The position numbers and the translations under genes were made by a program. DNA of 64,000 nt from Cavenderia fasciculata (Eukaryota; Evosea; Eumycetozoa; Acytosteliales; Cavenderiaceae), in NCBI RefSeq assembly GCF_000203815.1, contig NW_004457737.1:2418001-2482000 (forward strand), in the 5' to 3' direction. Every line of letters starts with the position of its first letter. Positions within the stretch are counted from its first letter, which is position 1. Shown piece by piece: positions 24,339-35,849 of this stretch. The notes beneath the pieces were generated by a model that ran no database searches, was not told where the DNA came from, and saw nothing but the letters and a program-made list of their open reading frames with translations.

Positions 24339-24601
24339 CTTATTCTATATTTGTGATTCTAGTTATTCTTTGTATCTATCTCTACTCAAAATGCATAAGG
24401 TAAGGTTGGCGCCCATTTTTGGTTTTTATGGGCTACCTAGAATTTTTATTTTTTCACCAGTTGTTTGGAAGCAAGAATGAATAGAATACATCAAATAATT
24501 AAATAGAAATAGATATGTATTGGGTTATTGCTTGCGATACATCACAGTTCTATATTATTTATGTTAAAACTCAAATTGAAAGTTTCAATGTTTATTTAAT
24601 T
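24179..24601. other. Intergenic region with CT microsatellite
   Basis: This lies between EXO1 and mucolipin (both minus strand). It holds TATG repeats near 24180-24196 and a CT dinucleotide tract. A short frame from 24391 starts ATGCATAAG directly before GTAAGG, but no second exon is seen. Confidence 0.5.
24301..24334. repeat. (CT)n dinucleotide microsatellite
   Basis: About 34 bases of alternating CT lie upstream of EXO1. On the EXO1 strand this is a GA tract. Confidence 0.9.
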
Positions 24602-27262
24602 TTAGTTTGAATCGTCATCCGAACCGGTATCACTACCAGACGAAGAAGGAGAATCATCATCGGCATGGATGTTTATAACATTTACCTCTCCCCATGAAAC
24701 ATTACTTTGAGTATCATCATCTTGACCAAAAAGATTAAAAGTATTATTTAAATTATTATTATTGTTATTATTATTATTATTATTGTTATTGTTGTTATTG
24801 TTGTTATTATTATCAACAGTTGAAGTTGTTGATGGTTGAGTAGTAGTGGTAGTTGAAGGAGCTGGTTGAGATATTGATATTTTCTTTGATTGAATCATAT
24901 TTTCAATCTTTTGATGAATTGAAGTACGAATAAGAGTTTGTAATTCCTTGTTGAATGCTAATTGTTTCTCCAAGATGGTTTTTGATAATTCATCAACCAT
25001 TGCATCCATGTCTAAAGTTGATAATGCCATATCAGTCTTTAATATTTGTGATTCTGTTAGACTCTTGTTGGTTTTGAACTTTTTCTTTTTCAATTTCTTT
25101 GTTGGGTTTGAACCACCACTGCCATCCTTTTTAGATTGATTACCATTACCACCAATTCCACCACCACTACTTCCACCACTACCATCACCATCGGATGAAT
25201 CACTATCCTTGAGACCCAATAAAGTATCCCAAAGCTGATCGTCCATGTTGAGTTCGTCGGCAGGTGTGTTTTGATTCTTGATCTTTTCCTCCCAGTTTCT
25301 CTCCATCTTGGACTTGATGCCAACCGATGCCGAATAGGATGCCTCCATGATAGCAATGTAGATGTTGGCAATAGCGTACATCGAGATAAAGACAAACACG
25401 AAAAAGTAGACACGCGACACAATCGAGCTCTTTTCGGTGGCTCTAAACGTCGCTTGCACATCATCACCATTTTGTAGACCGAATAGTGTCACGGCAGCCT
25501 CTGTAAACGTGCTGAATCGCGAGCTCGTCTCTGAAAAGTACATGAGACCAAACAAAGCAAATCCAATGAAAATGGGCAAACTGCCAGCCGAGAATCTAAG
25601 AATGTTGGGCAGACCCTTTCCAAGTGCATTAATGACAGCTGTAGACTTGCTGTCAAACTCGAGATATCTAATCATATTGACCCACGACAATAACGTGCCA
25701 AGACCAAGGAACAACTTGCAAGCCGATGCAGCATTGCTTCCAGACGTCTCAAAGAAATCGAGGAATGCTCCAACCAACGTGCAAATGTTGGATACAAAGC
25801 ACATGACAAACCACAAGTTAAAGAATCTCAACTTTGTCTTCCATGGCAACGATCCCCATTCAATCGTCGACGATACGCTAATAGGTATACCACGAACTGA
25901 TCTTCTCATCACAATCTTTTTAGTTCTTTGGAATGTCTTGAATGAAAACATAAATGATCTCCATGCCAAAAATTGTGACAACAATGAAAAGATTATAACT
26001 ACTGTATCTAATACTAATTTTGATGATTGTATCAATTTTGAGTATGGTACTAAAAAAAATAAAAATAATTAATTAATATTCCCATTCTTTCTTTCTTTCT
26101 TTTATATCTATCTTGTCTATCTCTCTCTCTACATACATTCAGAAGTTCTACTTTTATAAGGAGTAAGAGTAACTTTAATTCTACCAGCTTGAATGGTATT
26201 ATCGAAAAATGTTCTAATTCTCCATGAATAAGCTATTGGTCGATCGTATTGTAAATGTACATTGGTAAATGAATAATCAATATACATTGAACTCATACAA
26301 TAGAATAAAGTATGAAGATCATTATCTGGTGATATTGCCAATGGTCCCAAATCAGCTGATGATATTATATATGATGCTAAAGAAAAAACCAAATAGAAAA
26401 CAAATATTAATATTAATATCATATGTAGGTATATATCTATATTTTACACACTTGAAAAAGTATCAGTATTTGCCTTTACGATCGATGTATCAAATACTTG
26501 ATCGCAATCTTTATAAGATGATATTACAAGTGATACACTAAATGGTGGTTCTGAAAGATCATCAACCACTGAAAACTTATTTACAGATGCATTTACCCAT
26601 GAATCATACTAATTAAATAATTAAATAAATAAATAAAATAAATAAATCATTTCTTTCTTTCTTTCTTTCTTTCTTTGTCAAACTTACATTATTTAAATTA
26701 TTTTGAACTAGGTCTATAGATTCTTGAATGGTATAAAGGAATAATATATTTGATCCAAAATCACCTTCATATGCAAAATCATTTGGAAAGAATACTTTGT
26801 ACCAAGTAGCTTCAATACCAACTGAATAATCTGTTAAATCACCAGTTTCAATAAATATCTAATAAAAAATAATTAATTAATTAATAATTGATTATTAATT
26901 TAACCTTATCTTTTAGTTTTACATACAATTGAAGTTAAACAAATAGTTAAAACCAAATGAACCAGTAACTTCCAAGGGAATCTATTATATTTTCTCCATT
27001 TTTGTAACCAATCCATATTGATTCTATCGTCATGTGGCATTTTACCTCTTGGTAGGAATACACGTTTGAGGAATGCTCCAAATCTCTGTAAAAAGGTGTC
27101 ATCGTCGTCGTCATAGTCATCTTTGGGTGCACAACATCTCTTTCGTCTCATCTTGACCGGTGAGAATGATCCAACACTTGAATCTTCGCTACTACCATTC
27201 TTCATCTTGGTTCCAATGAGAAAATCGGTCTCATCCGATTGAATTGATCCAAAATCATTCAT
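24602..27262 (-). CDS. mcln: Mucolipin (TRPML-type endolysosomal cation channel)
   Basis: Exons complement(join(24602..26049, 26137..26376, 26452..26608, 26688..26858, 26927..27262)), 783 residues. TRPML channels release Ca2+ and other cations from endolysosomes. The cytosolic N-terminus is polybasic (KMRRKRCCAPK), as expected for phosphoinositide binding, then TM1 (WKLLVHLVLTICLTSIV). A lumenal domain covers exons 2-4. Exon 5 holds the remaining membrane segments and the pore with the selectivity motif GLQNGDD, matching the NGDD of mucolipins. It is followed by TM6 (YFFVFVFISMYAIANIYIAI). The cytosolic tail is long with Asn and Ser/Asp runs, not conserved. Length exceeds human TRPML1 (580) because of this tail. 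Confidence 0.93.
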
Positions 27263-28177
27263 GGTAAGGATTTGAAAGAATTGGTTCCAACAACAATTTG
27301 TTCTATTATTACTACTTTTTAAATATTATTATTATTATTATTACTATTGTTTTGTATTAAAATCTTGTTATTGAATAAATAAATAAACAAGTAATTAAAC
27401 TACTATTAATTTACTACTACCACAAAGATTGATTATTATTATTATCTATATTACTACTACTACTATGTGTTACTGTACTGTATGTTTTTCTTCTTATTTC
27501 TAACCTCGAGGTACACCTTTCCCTCTAATACTCGAGAGAGATGAACTTTTAAAAAAAGTACACAAAAAATTAAATTAAAAATAAATTAATTTGACCTTTC
27601 GAAGGTGAGGGGTTGGTTGTTGTTGTCTTTGGGAAAGTCCCTATGAAAAAAAATCTGGGTTTTGGGGGGTTGTTTGTTGTGCAAAGAGAGAGAACAACAA
27701 ACAAACAACAAACAAACTGAGGAAGAGGAGGATGGTAGAGGAAATAAATAGTTTTACAAAAATTAAAAAAAAAAGGAAAAGGAAGTTGACAATGAAGGTA
27801 GGAAACCAGCTAGGCTGACTGTGTAAAACAACAAAAAATAATAATAGACTATAGAAGAGGGTAGTCTGAAACTCTTAAATCAACAAAGACATGGTCAAAC
27901 AGCCGCAAAAAGGGCTTAAAATTTCAAAAAATATTTTTCTGTTGAGGCGTCGTTGCATGAATATCCCTGGGGATTTGCGAGGAGGTGGTTATTGGATTCC
28001 CTGGATATTTGGATTTTCGCAGCCAAGATCTGAGGCCAATTCAACCAAGAGCAAAGATTAAAAATAACTCTGTGCCGATGCAACGGTTGTGTAGAATGAC
28101 ACGCCCATGAACATCTATTGTATGCTTGAACCAGAATGTGTTGTGCGTGAAGATCATCTTCATCTTTATTCATTACA
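27263..28177. other. Gene-free region with a GC-richer island
   Basis: The left part is AT-rich with ATT and GTT repeats. From about 27860 to 28175 the sequence is markedly less AT-rich and non-repetitive, unlike the other spacers here. An 85-codon open frame on the minus strand (27916-28173) has no recognisable family and odd codon use. It could be a structured non-coding RNA, the 3' UTR of the deacylase gene, or a gene remnant; I cannot decide. Confidence 0.4.
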
Positions 28178-28903
28178 TTATTTGTTCTTTGAGTCTAGTG
28201 AAATGGTAACTGGCCCGTCATTGACTAAACCGACATCCATCATCGCACCAAATTGTCCATCTAGAAAAAAGATCGGTTGATTAGTTTGGATGGACAAAGA
28301 AATCGGGGTTCGAACGGAAATTGTTGGATGATATTTAATTGATAAGTACCTTTGATTCTTTCAGGATTATAAATCTTTTTGGCATCAACAAGAAATTCTT
28401 CATAGAATGCTTTGGAATATTCAGAACCAGCAGCTAAATGGAAATCTGGTTTCAATCCTTTTGAAGTAGTGGCATAGAGTGTGAATTGACTGACAAACAA
28501 TACCTCATATTGGAGATCTTTTACACTTTTATCCCAACTTTTATCTGACTCTGGATTTGGCCATAACTTTAATCCAAAGATTTTCTTTAACCTATAATAA
28601 TATTAATAATCAATCCAATCGAATATTAGAATCACTATCATACACAGACCATCTTCATCATTATCATGATACATACAAATATTCACAATCTACTTTTGTA
28701 TCTTCTTTGGTAATCCCTATTATTTAAATCAAAAGACAAAGTTAATTATCTGTATACACAAGACAACAACAACAACAACACTTTAATCATTCACAATATC
28801 AATACGAACCAATCAAACACATTAAACCAGGTCCTATTGAAGAGACAACTTGACCATCGACAGTGACAGATGCTTGTTTAACTCGTTGTATTACAGCTCT
28901 CAT
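28178..28903 (-). CDS. dtd1: D-aminoacyl-tRNA deacylase (DTD1)
   Basis: Exons complement(join(28178..28260, 28350..28591, 28677..28716, 28810..28903)), 152 residues, close to the family length of about 150. The enzyme removes D-amino acids (and Gly from tRNA-Ala) mischarged on tRNA. Conserved pieces: [20 protein letters not shown] at the N-terminus, the catalytic [20 protein letters not shown] (SQxT motif), and near the C-terminus the Gly-rich [20 protein letters not shown] that holds the cross-subunit Gly-cisPro-like region (here NDGPV). One exon is only 40 bases. Intron 1 uses a weak donor (GTTCGT) at 28809, chosen because it gives the conserved IGITKEDT junction. Confidence 0.93.
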
Positions 28904-29247
28904 TATAATCTTTGATACTACACTACTATACTAAACTACGCTCTCTTTTACATAGAAGAAGGGATTTAATATATAACAATACTATAGTTTGTGATAAAAA
29001 CTGAGAAATAATGATTAAAGTTTCATTATGTTACTTTTTTACTTTGCTTGGTCGCCGAGTGCAACTTGAAAATCACACTAGTTTACTGATTATTATAATC
29101 TAGACGATTTTTATATATATTTATAAATACATACTACAGTGTGTGTGTTTGTTCTAGTAAAGAGAAAGAGAAAGAGAAAGAGTTATATTTAGAGTCAACG
29201 ACGACGACGACAAAGAAGTTGATTAGATTATAGTAATAATAAGAAGA
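28904..29247. other. Divergent promoter region, DTD1 and eIF2B beta
   Basis: Upstream regions of two divergent genes meet here. A GAAA/GAGAAA purine run (about 29158-29183) and GACGAC repeats precede the eIF2B beta ATG. No gene is seen. Confidence 0.5.
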
Positions 29248-30635
29248 ATGGAGCAACCATCACACTTTCTCAATCAACTAGAAACCTTTATCTTGAGATT
29301 AAAGAGAAAGAGAATTACAGGTTCATTCTCTGTATCACTCTCAACTGCTGAGATTCTCAGACAATATATATCTACCACTAAATGGAGTAATGCAAAGCAT
29401 CTCATTGACAATATCAAACAGATGGGAAAGAGATTAATCGAAACTCAACCATTGGGTATGTAGACAATCATCATCATCATCAAAAGTATCTTTATATTAA
29501 CCATTCATTGATGTATATAGAATTTTGTATTGGTAATATCATCAGAAGAGTATTATTCATCATCAGAGAAGAGTATTTGGCATTAAGAGTCGAAGAAGAA
29601 GAAAGTATGTTGAGTTAGTTTACTATTATCGATCAAAGATGATTAACTAATCAAATATGTCTCTGTTATTTAGATCCAACCATTAAATTAGATTCATCAA
29701 GAAATAACTTATTGACATATGAAGAACCAATGGACGACTATTCAGAGTCATTCCAAGGATTAAAGAGTTCGATTCTAGATACCATGGGTGAAATGATCGA
29801 TGAATTAAAAGGATTATACAAGAGTGTTGCTGGTCAATACAAAGATCATATTCATGCAAAGTATGATCAATCAATCGAAACGAAACGATTCAATTCAATT
29901 AGAGAAACAAACAAGAATATTATATTGATCAATCATTTTTGAATATATTTATAGTGAAGTAATTATGACATTGGGATCATCAAGAACGGTTGAAGAATTC
30001 TTAAAGGAAGCAGGAAAGAAGAGAAAGTTTGGAGTTATTGTTGTCGAGACTGCTCCATCTTTGGAAGGACACCAAACAGCATTGGCATTGTCAAAATGTG
30101 GTATAGATACAACATTGATTCCAGATAGTTCGATTTTTGCTATGATGTCTCGTGTCAACAAAGTGATCATTGGAACACATGCAGTTATGGCCAACGGTGG
30201 TTTGATTGCTGCCTCTGGTACTCACATGTTGGCTGTTGCCGCCAAATACCACTCTGTCCCAGTGATGGTATGCACTGGTCTCTACAAACTCTGTCCACTC
30301 TATGCCTACGATCAAGACACTTACAATGATTTTGGTAGTCCCGCTGCCTACTTGAAATTCAAGGAAGCTGAATTCCTTGAAGATGTTCATAGTTATAATC
30401 CAAACTTTGATTATATTCCACCTGATCTTGTTAGTTTATTTGTTACTAATAGGTATGTAAACTTTTATTATATTATTCTAAACATATGATGATGATTGAA
30501 AATACTAACACAACCCGATTTATTTATTAAACTATTAATATTAATAGTGGAGGACATAACCCATCATATATTTACCGTTTATTACAAGAATATTATCATC
30601 CAGAGGATACATTTGAAGAAGAAAAGGATGATTAA
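29248..30635 (+). CDS. eif2b2: Translation initiation factor eIF2B subunit beta
   Basis: Exons join(29248..29455, 29521..29604, 29674..29860, 29955..30452, 30548..30635), 354 residues. The protein is a regulatory subunit of eIF2B, the GDP-GTP exchange factor for eIF2, and senses phosphorylated eIF2alpha. The N-terminal helical domain spans exons 1-3. The junction HIHANEVIMTLGSS and the Rossmann-like C-terminal domain (ETAPSLEGHQTALALSKCGI, DSSIFAMMSRVNKVIIGTHA, ANGGLIAASGTHMLAVAAKY) are characteristic. The closing NFDYIPPDLVSLFVTN followed by SGGHNPSYIYRLLQEYYHPE separates beta from the alpha and delta subunits. Introns are 65-95 bases. Confidence 0.96.
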
Positions 30636-31335
30636 ATTAATAATCAATAATAATCAATAATAATAATCAATAATAACAATACGATACACCCACCCTAAAA
30701 GATAGATAGATAGATTAGATAGATAGATCATATCGATATTATCATTTCAAAGAGATTCAATATTACTTACTTTCACTCCACATTCCACATTCCAATTCCC
30801 AAAATATAAATCAAAAAAAAGTAATATCTTATATTTAAAAACAATCTAGATTATATATTTATATCTATCTATCTATCTATCTTATTTGTTTGTTTACTAG
30901 TATAACATAGTTTTATTTTGTTTTGTTTTGTTTTGTTTTTTCAAAGGAGAGGATGTTTTTTGATTTAATTTGAATTTACAACTCTTAAGTTGTATTAATT
31001 AATAATTACAAATGGAATGTTTGGTGATGGTGGTGATGTTTGTTGTTTGTTTGGTTGGTTGGTTGGTTTAATATTAACACGCAAGATTAATTAAATGCCA
31101 TCGTCGTATCGTATGTTGATTGGAATTGATTGTTGATTGGTTTGTTGTTGTTGTTGTTGATAAAATTATATAGGTGATAATTAGATTATTATTATTATTA
31201 TTATTATTATTGTATTGTAAAATCAAAGTCTCTTTAAAACTTTAATTATTATTATTTTGTTGTTATATATATGTGTGTGTGAGGTAAAAGTGTTATGTGA
31301 TATCGTTGTTGTATGTTGTTATTTAATAATGATTC
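30636..31335. other. Convergent intergenic region, no gene seen
   Basis: 3' flanks of eIF2B beta (+) and the Spg1 GTPase (-) meet here. Simple repeats dominate: TAGA near 30702-30730, CTAT near 30862-30880, TTTTG near 30913-30938, GGTT near 31048-31066, GTT and ATT runs near 31140-31210. Confidence 0.55.
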
Positions 31336-32140
31336 TTAATATTCTAATAATGGTTCACCAATGTTAATAATCTTTGGAATTGTACAATTCAAATCGAAAG
31401 CTTTACTAATGACAATCTTGAAAATCTTTTGAACATTGATCGAATGTGAAGTCGAACAAAAGATCAATGGTGATTTCATTGCACTAGCAAATTTACGAGC
31501 CTATAATCAATCAATAAAGATATTGTTAGTTTTTATCATTGATCTCTTTTATCTCTTTCTTTCGTCTCTTTCTTACTTGTTTAGTGATTTCTTCTTGATC
31601 TTCAGCAGGTAGAGTAGCAAAAACATCGTATTTGGTACCAATCAAGAATGGAATGGCAGTTTTGTTGAAGCCTCTAGCTTGTCTGTACCATTCCTTGACA
31701 CTATTAAGAGTTGATTTACGAGAAAGATCAAACATGAATAGAATGGCAACGGCATCGTTACAAACCAATGGCAACATATTGACAAACTCACGTTGACCTC
31801 CAAGATCCCAAATAGAGAATGTAATCTCTGTACCTCTAATCGAAATGGTCTTTTCCATAAAGTTTACACCAAGTGTTTGAATGTAATCTTCATCAAATGT
31901 ACCCTCTACATATTTTACCATCAATGATGTTTTACCTGTAATGTATATATATAAATCGATAAGTTTATTGATTGTTGACAAGATTCGTTGTTATTAGTTT
32001 TCATTGCTGTGTGTGGTGACATCTATCTATATGTAGATCTATAACATACCGATTTGAGAATCACCGACCATACCAACTTTAACAACTACGTTGTTCTTTT
32101 TGGAGTCTGATGAAGCTGCTGAAAATTGATCCTCTGACAT
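31336..32140 (-). CDS. spg1: Spg1/Tem1-family small GTPase
   Basis: Exons complement(join(31336..31500, 31577..31935, 32050..32140)), 204 residues. Spg1/Tem1 GTPases sit atop the septation/mitotic exit network that triggers cytokinesis; the amoebal protein presumably acts at spindle poles or centrosomes. The P-loop spans intron 1 ([10 protein letters not shown] then [18 protein letters not shown]). Switch I/II include [14 protein letters not shown] and WDLGGQREF; the WDLGGQ (Gly in place of Ala in the Ras DTAGQ) is typical of this family. The guanine-specificity motif reads IGTKYD in place of NKxD, as in Spg1. No C-terminal prenylation Cys is present, also as in Spg1/Tem1. Confidence 0.93.
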
Positions 32141-33522
32141 TGTTACTATATATGATTATTTGTATTGATATGTTGTTGTTGTTGTTGTTATTATTATTAT
32201 TCTAACTTTGGTTGATGGTTTAAGGTATTGATTAATCAAGATCAACTAATAGGGTGGAGGTGGACGGACAGGTAGTTTGGTAGTATTATAGATAAGAATA
32301 GTAACAGTACTAAACGAGGGCGTAATATTTTACAAAGAATAAATAAGAAAGCTAGAAGAGAAAAGAGGAGAGGAGAGGAGAGGATAAGTACACTGAAATG
32401 AAAGAAAATGATTACTTATGTTTGAGTAGTTTGTGGTCACCACCCTCTCTCTCTTCAAGCCATGAATCTGTGAGTGATGGTTGAAAAAAAAAATAAAATA
32501 AAAAAAGAAGAGAAAAGGAGAAGGATCGAAACGCTTCACAGAAACATATAGTATATATATATATATGAATAATATAACTATACAATGAATGGAAAGAGTA
32601 TATGATTATCTCTTTAGTATATTGTAAATCAAAAGATATGAAGTCAATCAATCAATGGAAAGATGGGAGGTAAAAATGAGGAAAGTCGTTGGGTGGAGTT
32701 CCAACAAACAAACAAGAAACTAATAAGAGCTTGAAACTTTATTAAAGTCTACTAACATCATCATTATTGATCCTTGTTATGTTATCTATCTATCTATCTA
32801 TCTATTAATCCAACAGATAAACTTAGGATCATTCATTCCATCCATCGGTTTTTTGATCGAAAAAACAACTATTTTTTGTTTTTTGTTTTGTGATGATGGG
32901 CACACTGAGGGAGTGAGTGGCGGCCCTCCTCAAAGATCTAGTTACTTTTACTGACAGCTTACTCCTTCACCTTTTTGTAACATTATTCATTCATTCATTG
33001 TTGTATTATAACAAAAGTATCATATATATATATAACTTTATTTATTTGTATCATTAACAAGCTCAGCTACTACTCATTCCCTTTCATATTTTATTGAGAG
33101 ATTTATAACAACACAACAAACAACACAGCTGACACAACAAAAATCAACACAACAACAACAAAGCCATCTCTAAACCAAATATCTGTAAAACACACAACAC
33201 ATATCAACCAACCTTAAAACAAACAAACAACAGCCACAAACTACAACAACCAATTATAAGAATAACCATTCGACAGATTAATTATAATTATTATTTATTA
33301 CTACTTTTGATATATATATAAATATAACTCTTTTTGTTTTATAATATAATATAATCATCTTATCATCTCTCTATCTACTACTATAGCATAGTAGTACTAT
33401 TACATCAACAACACATATAACGCTAAATTTATTTATTATTTATTTATTATAAACATCTCAAAACTCAACAATCAACTCATCCTTTTGTATAATTATAAAA
33501 AGAAAATAGAAATAGTAGTAGG
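32141..33522. other. 1.4 kb upstream region with CAA-rich leader
   Basis: This lies between the divergent Spg1 GTPase and the Ste20 kinase. Purine runs (GAGAGGA near 32360-32382), CTAT repeats near 32787-32806 and, from about 33105 to 33260, a long A/C-rich stretch of CAACA repeats typical of dictyostelid 5' untranslated leaders of the kinase. No credible gene is seen. Confidence 0.5.
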
Positions 33523-35151
33523 ATGGGAGACGTTGAAGAATTCTTTAAATTAAGAATATCAAAAGATGATCCAGAATTGATATTTCAAATTGTAGAGGTA
33601 GTTGGATCGGGATCATTTGGAACTGTGTGTGCGTGTCGGTGGATGAAGAAAAAAGACAGAGATGCACATGGAAACAAGTTGATAGCATGCAAGTTTGTAG
33701 AGGTGACGGCCGAGGACATTGAGACCAACACCAACTTGGTCAAAGAGATTGATATTTTGAAAGAGTCGATCGATTGTCCATACATTGTCGAATACAAGGG
33801 ATGCTACCTCAAGTCAAATATGTTGCTCATCGTCATGGAGTATTGCAAGGGTGGCTCGTTGCTGGATATTATCGAACTGTGCAAAAAGAGTCTCAAAGAG
33901 GAAGAGATTGCTGCCGTGTGCGCTGGTGTCGTCAAGGGACTGGTGTACCTGCACTCTAAGCGTACAACACATCGTGACATTAAAGCAGGTAATGTGTTGC
34001 TCGACGAAGACGGTGTACCTAAATTGGCTGATTTTGGTGTGTCTACCATCGCCGAACAAGGACAAAAGATGAAGACTGTGATTGGGTCACCGTACTGGAT
34101 GGCACCGGAAATCATCATGGGTCAGGGGTACGATCAAAAGGCTGATATCTGGTCGTTGGGTATTACGGCCATCGAGATTGCCGAGGGTGTGCCCCCACGT
34201 TTTGACATACCTCCCAGTCGTGTCATCTTTACTATTCCCCACCAACCCCCTCCCACGCTCAAAATCCAGTCGGACTGGTCGCCCGAGTTCCACGACTTTA
34301 TCAAGATTTGTCTGTCGATGAACCCGTCGTTGCGTCCGTCTGCCCAACAACTGCTCTCTCACCCGTTCATCCTCAAGGGGTCGTCGCAGCAGATCCTGCA
34401 GAGTCTCGTCACCGAGTGCATCCCTCTGCTCAAGATCAAGCGTGAGGAAAAGATCCAGCAAATGGAAGAGTCGGACCAAGCCGCCGAATCCTCGAAAAAG
34501 GCCGAGTCCCTCAAAGGCTCTGTCGTCGTCCTCAACTCCAACACCCGTACCGCCTCCATCATGCGTAACAAGAACGGTACAACCAACCTCAACCCACCCG
34601 CAGGTGCAGGTTCCACAGGCTCGGGTGGCAGTGTCGCCAAACCTCAATCAGGTGGTACAGCCAAAAAACCAGCAGCTCCATCAAACAACAAACCATCTGC
34701 ATCTGCACAAGTACCACCTGCCAAACCAGGTGCTTCTGCATCACCATCACCATCGACGGCCAAAAAACCAGCAGCAGCACAACCAAATACACCGGCCACT
34801 TCGAAAACACCAGGTACACTTCATACACCACCCAACTATAAACCACCACAAGCACCAGCTACCACCACCACCACCGCATCACCTAAATCACCAGCCACTG
34901 CCAAACCACTAGCATCAACCACCAATAAATCACCAGCACATCCAATCTCTCCATCGGTCAAACCAAATAGCTCGACTGGAAGAAGCCAAACCATCAGTAT
35001 TGGACAACAAAAACAAGCAGCCACCGTCAAATCACAAGACGACGAACCAGTTACTTTTATACATCACGACGATCATTCTGGGTTCCAAGCAGGTGGTGAT
35101 GAAGAAGATATAGATTTCCACCCCGATGATTATGAAGAGGTTGATATCTAA
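33523..35151 (+). CDS. Ste20/GCK-family kinase, MST/Krs-like
   Basis: Single exon, 542 residues. The kinase domain covers about residues 22-290: glycine loop VVGSGSFGTVCACRW, VAIK-type Lys in IACKFVEV, catalytic loop HRDIKAGNVLL, DFGVST, and activation segment TVIGSPYWMAPEII, the Ste20-family signature. Closest relatives are MST1/2-Hippo and dictyostelid Krs kinases, which act in stress, adhesion and spreading. The tail is Pro/Ala/Ser/Thr/Lys-rich with many PxxP motifs, then an acidic end (EEDIDFHPDDYEEVDI). I see no clear SARAH coiled coil, so membership of the Hippo branch proper is unproven. The kinase half has unusually GC-rich codons for the window. Confidence 0.9.
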   Translation: MGDVEEFFKLRISKDDPELIFQIVEVVGSGSFGTVCACRWMKKKDRDAHGNKLIACKFVEVTAEDIETNTNLVKEIDILKESIDCPYIVEYKGCYLKSNMLLIVMEYCKGGSLLDIIELCKKSLKEEEIAAVCAGVVKGLVYLHSKRTTHRDIKAGNVLLDEDGVPKLADFGVSTIAEQGQKMKTVIGSPYWMAPEIIMGQGYDQKADIWSLGITAIEIAEGVPPRFDIPPSRVIFTIPHQPPPTLKIQSDWSPEFHDFIKICLSMNPSLRPSAQQLLSHPFILKGSSQQILQSLVTECIPLLKIKREEKIQQMEESDQAAESSKKAESLKGSVVVLNSNTRTASIMRNKNGTTNLNPPAGAGSTGSGGSVAKPQSGGTAKKPAAPSNNKPSASAQVPPAKPGASASPSPSTAKKPAAAQPNTPATSKTPGTLHTPPNYKPPQAPATTTTTASPKSPATAKPLASTTNKSPAHPISPSVKPNSSTGRSQTISIGQQKQAATVKSQDDEPVTFIHHDDHSGFQAGGDEEDIDFHPDDYEEVDI

Positions 35152-35849
35152 ATCCATCTTTAATCATAATAGTAATAAAAAATAATAATATATTAGTAAA
35201 TATAAATATATATCCCTGTCTCAAGAGACACGCGTCCCAAAAAATATTTTCAAAAGTTTTAAAAAACCAACCAACAGGTGTTTTTCAATGAACCAAACAC
35301 GTTTTATTATTGTTGATTAAAACTTAATTTTCATCATCATTGATATTAAAGATGAATAATGAGGGAGGGAGTTTATTATTTTATAAATAAAAAAAGTTTT
35401 ATTTTAGTTAGACTCTTTTCTTTGCTTATATTATTATTCATTGAGTTTATTTGCAAAGCTTTTGTTTTTATAGTAAAAAAAAATTATATAATACATAATT
35501 TCATCGCGACAATTTATTTTATAATAAAAAATTGGCCATCATCACCATCGATCTTCTTCTTGAGAGACACCCCCTTTTTGTATTTGGTTTATTAAATTTT
35601 TTTTACATTCATACTACACCTTAAGACTTTTTAATAATTATATATTTATATATTTCTCTCTAAATATATACAACTACTACTACTACTATTTGTATCTCTT
35701 TTTTTTTATATCTCGAAAATCATTCAGTGAATAGTTTTTTACAAGTTAAAGTTATATTTATATATAGACAAAATAGATATAGATAGATAGATAAAGAGAG
35801 AAGATTTAGATTATATAGATAAATAATAATACATACATAATAATAAGCA
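35152..35849. other. Intergenic region, no gene seen
   Basis: This is the 3' flank of the kinase and 5' flank of the WIP-LIM gene. It is very AT-rich, with TAGA repeats just before the next ATG. No credible gene. Confidence 0.5.

Noticed and set aside
24391-24480. Short frame beginning ATGCATAAG before GTAAGG
   Set aside because: Looks like a first coding exon but no continuing exon is found before the mucolipin 3' end.
27916-28173. 85-codon minus-strand frame in the GC-richer island
   Set aside because: No domain or homolog recognised and no splice context; kept only as an unexplained island.
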